From: a virus
IMG/VR virus record: IMGVR_UViG_3300010371_000042
Span: 1-56,859 of that record
Strand: one strand, 5' to 3'
Length of the DNA stretch: 56,859 nt
In this document: in pieces, positions 53,916 through 56,859 of the stretch
Numbering within the stretch: position 1 is the stretch's first letter
Layout of the letters: the number at the start of each line of letters is the position of its first letter
The notes under the pieces: model-generated
Databases searched by the model: none
What the model was told of the DNA's origin: nothing
Seen by the model: only the letters and a program-made list of their open reading frames with translations
Translations under genes and position numbers: made by a program

Positions 53916-54424
53916 CCCGCGGTCTCGTGGCCATCATCGCAGTGGCATGGACGCTCGCCGGCTGCGCGACCACGACGACCACGCACGGCGTCCCGAACCT
54001 GCACCAGGTCGAGGGGACCGTGTGGCGCTCCGGTCAGCCATCGACGCCGGAGGCGTGGCGCTACCTGCGCTCCCTCGGCATCACCACGGTCGTGAAGCTC
54101 AATCGCGAGTCGGAGGGCAGCGACGCTGGCGCCGTCGCCGCGGGGATGACTGTCATCGCGATCCCCATGCCGCCGTCGGACATCTGGGAGACGCTCACGC
54201 AGCCTGCGCAATCGGACATCCGGCGCGCCGTCGCCGCGATGCGCGAGGGCCATGCGCTCGTGCATTGCACCCACGGCGAAGACCGCACGGGGCTCGCCGT
54301 CGGCGCGTATCGCGTGTGGGTCGACGGGTGGCCAAAGCGCGCCGCGCGCCGCGAGATGGACGCCGACGGGTTCCACCAGGAGCTCGTGGGGCTCGACGAG
54401 GCGTGGGAGGCGCTGGCGCCGTGA
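53912..54424 (+). CDS. Lipoprotein dual-specificity/tyrosine phosphatase
   Basis: 170 residues from GTG at 53912 (GTGA overlap). A signal peptide with lipobox TLAGC (Cys18) is followed by the phosphatase motif HCTHGEDRTG, i.e. H-C-x5-R with C119 and R125, and a substrate-recognition region YLRSLGITTVVKLN. Secreted and membrane-anchored phosphatases are unusual in phages. It may act on a periplasmic or surface phosphate, or on extracellular polysaccharide intermediates. Confidence 0.75.
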   Translation: MTRGLVAIIAVAWTLAGCATTTTTHGVPNLHQVEGTVWRSGQPSTPEAWRYLRSLGITTVVKLNRESEGSDAGAVAAGMTVIAIPMPPSDIWETLTQPAQSDIRRAVAAMREGHALVHCTHGEDRTGLAVGAYRVWVDGWPKRAARREMDADGFHQELVGLDEAWEALAP

Positions 54425-54714
54425 CCCGCGCTCTTGTCGCCCTGCTCGCGGTGACGCTCGTCGCCGCGGTCGTCGCCGCCAGCGGCGATCTGCTGCTCGG
54501 GTGCGGCGGCAACGGGTGGACGCCCGCCGACAGCAAGAGCGCCCGCGATGCGCTCAGCGCGCAGCGCACGCTGCTCGACGTGTGCTCGAGCGACGCCGGG
54601 TGCACGCCGCCGATGGTGCGCGCCGTCGAGCGCGCGAGCACCTGCAACCTCGCGTCGATGCTGCACCGGCACGGGGCGGACGTGGCGGATGCTGGGGATG
54701 GGTGCGCGCCTTGA
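54421..54714 (+). CDS. Small lipoprotein
   Basis: 97 residues from GTG at 54421 (GTGA overlap). A signal helix ends at lipobox LLGC (Cys28). The short mature part is charged and helical with several cysteines (VCSSDAGC, STCNL). It is a second spanin-like or surface-anchored candidate. Confidence 0.55.
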   Translation: MTRALVALLAVTLVAAVVAASGDLLLGCGGNGWTPADSKSARDALSAQRTLLDVCSSDAGCTPPMVRAVERASTCNLASMLHRHGADVADAGDGCAP

Positions 54715-54920
54715 GCCAGGAGCATGCCTACATCGACGATTCCCCGCTGTGCAGGCACTGCGGCAGTCCACTGCTGGCCAAGAACCTGCGGATCGCGGAC
54801 GGATGCCCGTGCAACTCCGTACGTGGCGTCAATCATGGGCTGGTGCCCACTAACACGTGCACATGCACCGAGTGCGATCCGATGCAGAGCGGAAGCACGA
54901 GGTGGTCAAACGCCGACTGA
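54711..54920 (+). CDS. Small putative zinc-ribbon protein with TTG start
   Basis: 69 residues from TTG at 54711, chosen because it overlaps the upstream stop as TTGA. CRHCGSP, a later CPC, then CTCTEC give a four-to-six-cysteine metal site. An ATG in another frame at 54724 leads only to a shadow reading. Function is unknown. Confidence 0.5.
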   Translation: MSQEHAYIDDSPLCRHCGSPLLAKNLRIADGCPCNSVRGVNHGLVPTNTCTCTECDPMQSGSTRWSNAD

Positions 54921-54930
54921 GGAGAAGACC

Positions 54931-55263
54931 ATGGGAAACTGGGTAATCGTGATCGAGGGTTGCGGGTGCCACCACAACGACGAGGCGCACGTGGTCGATG
55001 CGAATCGGCAAGCCGCGGAGTTCGTCCAGGCGCTGCGCGACGCCGGCCACACCGTTGGGCGCGCGACCTTCACGACCGGCGGCGTCGACGACATCTCGTC
55101 GCCAAAGCGCTATCTCGACGACCGTAACGCGGTCGGGAAACTCCCCCGGGGACCGCAGTGTGGAAAGCCGGCGAAGGCGCCAATCGTCGGGCAGGACGAC
55201 GGCCCCTGCCGGCTCGTCGAGGGCCACGAGGGCGATTGCGAAGGGCCGGTGAAGTGGACGTGA
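54931..55263 (+). CDS. Hypothetical protein
   Basis: 110 residues from ATG at 54931 with a strong GAGGAGAA upstream. N-terminal GNWVIVIEGCGCHHNDEAH, a helix (ANRQAAEFVQALRDAG) and a C-terminal set of cysteines (QCGKP, CRLVEGHEGDCEGP) suggest metal binding. Function is unknown. Confidence 0.55.
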   Translation: MGNWVIVIEGCGCHHNDEAHVVDANRQAAEFVQALRDAGHTVGRATFTTGGVDDISSPKRYLDDRNAVGKLPRGPQCGKPAKAPIVGQDDGPCRLVEGHEGDCEGPVKWT

Positions 55264-55529
55264 CCCCCGACCAGCGCGCCGCCGCGATTGTGGAGCTGGG
55301 GGAGCTGACGCATCTCGACGCCGCGAAGCGCGACGAGATCGTCGAGTGCGCCGAGCGCGCGCCGCAGCTCCTGTCGGCGATCCTCGCGAACTACCAAGAT
55401 CAAGACTGGTCCGATCCGTCGACTCCCGCGGGCGCGCGATTCCTCGCAATCGTCCAGGCCCTCGGCGGCATCGCGGGGGCGGTCGGCGCGGTCGCTGGTG
55501 CCGCGGCGGGCGTGCGGGGGGCCGTCTGA
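55260..55529 (+). CDS. Small protein with hydrophobic C-terminus
   Basis: 89 residues; GTG at 55260 overlaps the upstream stop as GTGA, and GTG 55254 is the alternative. The first 55 residues are acidic and helical. The last 30 (FLAIVQALGGIAGAVGAVAG) form a Gly/Ala-rich hydrophobic helix, possibly membrane-inserting. It may act in lysis. Confidence 0.5.
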   Translation: MTPDQRAAAIVELGELTHLDAAKRDEIVECAERAPQLLSAILANYQDQDWSDPSTPAGARFLAIVQALGGIAGAVGAVAGAAAGVRGAV

Positions 55530-55615
55530 TGCTCCGCGACTTCGTCCTCCGCCTCGCCCTCGCGCTGGTCGCCTCGGGCGCCGTGATGGCCGTCTACGGC
55601 GTGGGGAAGCTCTGA
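55529..55615 (+). CDS. 28-residue membrane peptide
   Basis: ATG at 55529 overlaps the upstream stop by one base (TGATG). The peptide is a single hydrophobic helix (FVLRLALALVASGAVMAVYG) with a basic N-terminus. Its place just before the endolysin suggests a micro-holin or a lysis regulator. Confidence 0.5.
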   Translation: MLRDFVLRLALALVASGAVMAVYGVGKL

Positions 55616-55626
55616 GGGGGAGCGCC

Positions 55627-56196
55627 ATGACCGAGGCCTGCCTCCCCGACCAGCTCACGCCCTGCGCGCCGTCGGACCTCTACGCGGCGCTCGGCGGGGC
55701 CTGGTCGCGCATCATGCCGACCGAGCCATGCTCGCGCGCGTCGCTGCTCCTGCTCGTCGCCCACTGGGGTCTCGAGACGGGGTTCGGGCACTTCTCGCAC
55801 CGCTGGAACATCGGCAACATCAAGCACCTATCCGGCGATGGTCACGACTACGTGATGGTGCGCCTGAACGAGGTCAAGGACGGCCAGGTCGTCTGGTACG
55901 ACCCGCCGAACCCCGCGACGTGGCTGCGCGCGTACGCTGACCTCGACGGGGGCTGCGTCGACTACCTCTGTCGGCTCCGCGCCGAGTTCCGGGCGGCGTG
56001 GCCGTTCGTGGCCGGGGGGGACGTCGCGGGCTTCTGCCACGCGCTGAAGGTCTCCGGGTACTACACCGCCGACGAGGCGCTCTACACGGCCGGCGTCGAG
56101 CGCTGCTACCGCCAGCTCGACGCGGCAATCCCTGACGTCGAGACAGCGGTTCCCGACGTCGAGCCGCACGTGGACCCCACGGAGCCCCACGTATGA
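55627..56196 (+). CDS. Endolysin, glucosaminidase-type
   Basis: 189 residues from ATG at 55627 (GGGGGAG upstream). HWGLETGFGHFSHRWNIGNIK carries the catalytic-type Glu (E50) and the N-I-G-N-I-K block typical of glucosaminidase/muramidase endolysins. The rest completes the lysozyme-like fold, with a C-terminal tail of D-V-E repeats. No signal sequence is present, so it would need a holin. Confidence 0.75.
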   Translation: MTEACLPDQLTPCAPSDLYAALGGAWSRIMPTEPCSRASLLLLVAHWGLETGFGHFSHRWNIGNIKHLSGDGHDYVMVRLNEVKDGQVVWYDPPNPATWLRAYADLDGGCVDYLCRLRAEFRAAWPFVAGGDVAGFCHALKVSGYYTADEALYTAGVERCYRQLDAAIPDVETAVPDVEPHVDPTEPHV

Positions 56197-56663
56197 TGCG
56201 CGTCCTCGTCGCCCTTTGCATGGCCCTCTGGGCCGCCATCGCGCCGGGCCTCGAGCGCGCCGGCGACGCCGCGGCCATCGCTCTGGCTTCCGCGCGCGCG
56301 GTGCTCGCCGACGCCGCCGGACCGCCGGCGCTCACGTCGCACGCGGAGGACCTGGCGGCGCTCGCATACCTCGCATACCGCGAGTCGTCGCTCCGCGCGC
56401 GCGCGCGTGGCGATAGGGGTCTCGCTCGCGGCCCCTGGCAGCTTCACGGCGCGTGTGGCCTGCGCTCGCTCGACACGCAGGCTCGTTGCGAGTTGGCGAT
56501 GCTCCACGCGGGCGCCGCGCGCTGCGCGGAGCCGCTCGCGATCCTCTGGGGCGGCTGCCACCTGCGCGATCCGCTCACCGGACGCGACGTCGCCGAACTG
56601 GCCTCGGAGCGCAGTCGTCGCGTGCGGGAGCTGCTCGTGCGGACGCTCGCGATGCTGCGATGA
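56193..56663 (+). CDS. Second muralytic enzyme, transglycosylase/lysozyme-like with signal
   Basis: 156 residues from ATG at 56193 (ATGA overlap). A hydrophobic N-terminus (VLVALCMALWAAIAPG) could be a signal or anchor. ALAYLAYRESSLRARARGDR then G-L-A-R-G-P-W-Q-L-H-G matches the E-S-S ... G-x-x-G-x-x-Q pattern of soluble lytic transglycosylases, with E64 as the likely catalytic acid. A 6-codon frame after it (56660-56680) is probably not a gene. Confidence 0.7.
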   Translation: MMRVLVALCMALWAAIAPGLERAGDAAAIALASARAVLADAAGPPALTSHAEDLAALAYLAYRESSLRARARGDRGLARGPWQLHGACGLRSLDTQARCELAMLHAGAARCAEPLAILWGGCHLRDPLTGRDVAELASERSRRVRELLVRTLAMLR

Positions 56664-56680
56664 GCGCGACTGACCGTTGA

Positions 56681-56697
56681 AGCGCGCATCACGCGCT
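56681..56697 (+). terminator. Hairpin at the end of the late operon
   Basis: AGCGCG-CATCA-CGCGCT, a 6-bp stem with 5-base loop, 17 bases after the last gene; no clear U-run follows. A second stem, GACCGC-N10-GCGGTC (56708-56729), lies just downstream. Together they could separate the convergent late and junction units. Confidence 0.4.
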
Positions 56698-56754
56698 GGG
56701 TGTGAATGACCGCTGAGGACCCCGCGGTCGGTGTCCCATGCTTATCCGGTTCAT
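56689..56754 (-). CDS. Possible 21-residue micro-ORF after the junction gene
   Basis: ATG at 56754 overlaps the junction-gene stop as ATGA. The 21-codon basic product (MNRISMGHRPRGPQRSFTP...) is encoded partly by the 15-bp inverted repeat. Support is coupling only. Confidence 0.3.
   Translation of the reverse strand: MNRISMGHRPRGPQRSFTPSA
56708..56729. terminator. Second hairpin between convergent units
   Basis: GACCGC-TGAGGACCCC-GCGGTC forms a 6-bp stem with 10-base loop. It lies between the late operon (plus) and the leftward junction unit, and could work in either direction. Confidence 0.35.
56737..56751. repeat. 15-bp inverted repeat, right copy
   Basis: CATGCTTATCCGGTT is the exact reverse complement of 109-123. 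On the joined map the copies lie about 230 bases apart and bracket the junction unit. Confidence 0.6.
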
Positions 56755-56859
56755 GCACTTTCACGGATCTCTCCGGGGTGCGTGGGCCTTCCGGCGTACA
56801 GCCCCGCGTATGTGTGCGCCTCCGAATCTGCTGCGATGCCGAGCAGCGAGCGGAAGCTG
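56751..56859 (-). CDS. 3' part of the junction-spanning small gene
   Basis: Read leftward from 56859 this completes the frame begun at 11-1, giving M-K-I-V then SFRSLLGIAADSEAHTYAG and LYAGRPTHPGEIRESA. It stops at 56753-56751 (TGA, overlapping the next ATG). The first part has a short hydrophobic helix. No family was recognised. The continuous frame, strong ribosome site and promoter argue that the window ends are contiguous. Confidence 0.5.
   Translation of the reverse strand, partial: SFRSLLGIAADSEAHTYAGLYAGRPTHPGEIRESA

Noticed and set aside
1-56859. tRNA or rRNA genes
   Set aside because: No T-arm consensus such as GTTCGAATC with a cloverleaf context was found by eye; a dedicated covariance search could still find a divergent one.

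Overview
The window looks like the complete, circularly mapping genome of a temperate tailed phage with a short-tail (podovirus-type) virion, from a very GC-rich host. The evidence is a terminase, portal, scaffold and capsid series with no recognisable tail tube, sheath or tape-measure gene; a nozzle-like protein and three large ejection-type proteins; a phage immunity region; and a large serine integrase. GC is very high by eye, and most neighbouring genes overlap by 4 bases (ATGA, GTGA, TTGA). No rRNA, tRNA or clear bacterial chromosomal gene was seen. A leftward gene that starts at bases 11-9 with a strong Shine-Dalgarno continues in frame across the ends into 56859-56751, so the ends probably join. 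A Ser/Thr/Asp-rich lipoprotein of the kind common in Myxococcota is a weak host hint only.

Layout. (1) 81-6279, minus strand: an early operon of small coupled genes with a RecT-like annealing protein and a PD-(D/E)XK (Cas4/RecB-type) nuclease. (2) 6280-7474: a lambda-like immunity region with a leftward repressor, a rightward Cro-like gene, and two mirrored promoters carrying the same operator; both mRNAs appear leaderless. (3) 7551-9019: large serine integrase with an overlapping leader ORF. (4) 9016-15817, plus strand: Gp37/Gp68-type protein, HNH nuclease, Dam-type methylase, DUF2303 protein, replication initiator with an internal origin-like repeat block, DnaC-like helicase loader, RusA-like resolvase and a repeat-bearing zinc protein. 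(5) 15826-20069: an accessory module of three transcription units, each preceded by a second operator type (GCGAAC-N3-GTTCGC). (6) 20153-21035: poorly coding island with a G-tract hairpin. (7) 21036-25531: small genes including a RyR-domain protein, a second (small) serine recombinase, a GNAT acetyltransferase and a GroES-like protein. (8) 25546-50590: packaging and virion genes, interrupted by a minus-strand lipoprotein 'moron' with its own promoter. (9) 50618-56663: a glycosyltransferase-FkbM methyltransferase fusion, then a lysis and surface cassette with a holin candidate, a metallopeptidase-like protein, three lipoproteins (one a CX5R phosphatase), tiny membrane proteins and two muralytic enzymes.

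Inferred working: the repressor holds both early promoters off in the lysogen. On induction the left operon supplies recombination functions and the right operon supplies replication. The accessory module has its own regulator. The late genes package DNA, build the virion and lyse the cell. The most unusual signals are the mirrored leaderless promoter-operator units, a dispersed 13-14-mer always read as L-R-K-H, the three-site second operator network, and the junction-spanning transcription unit with its inverted repeat.
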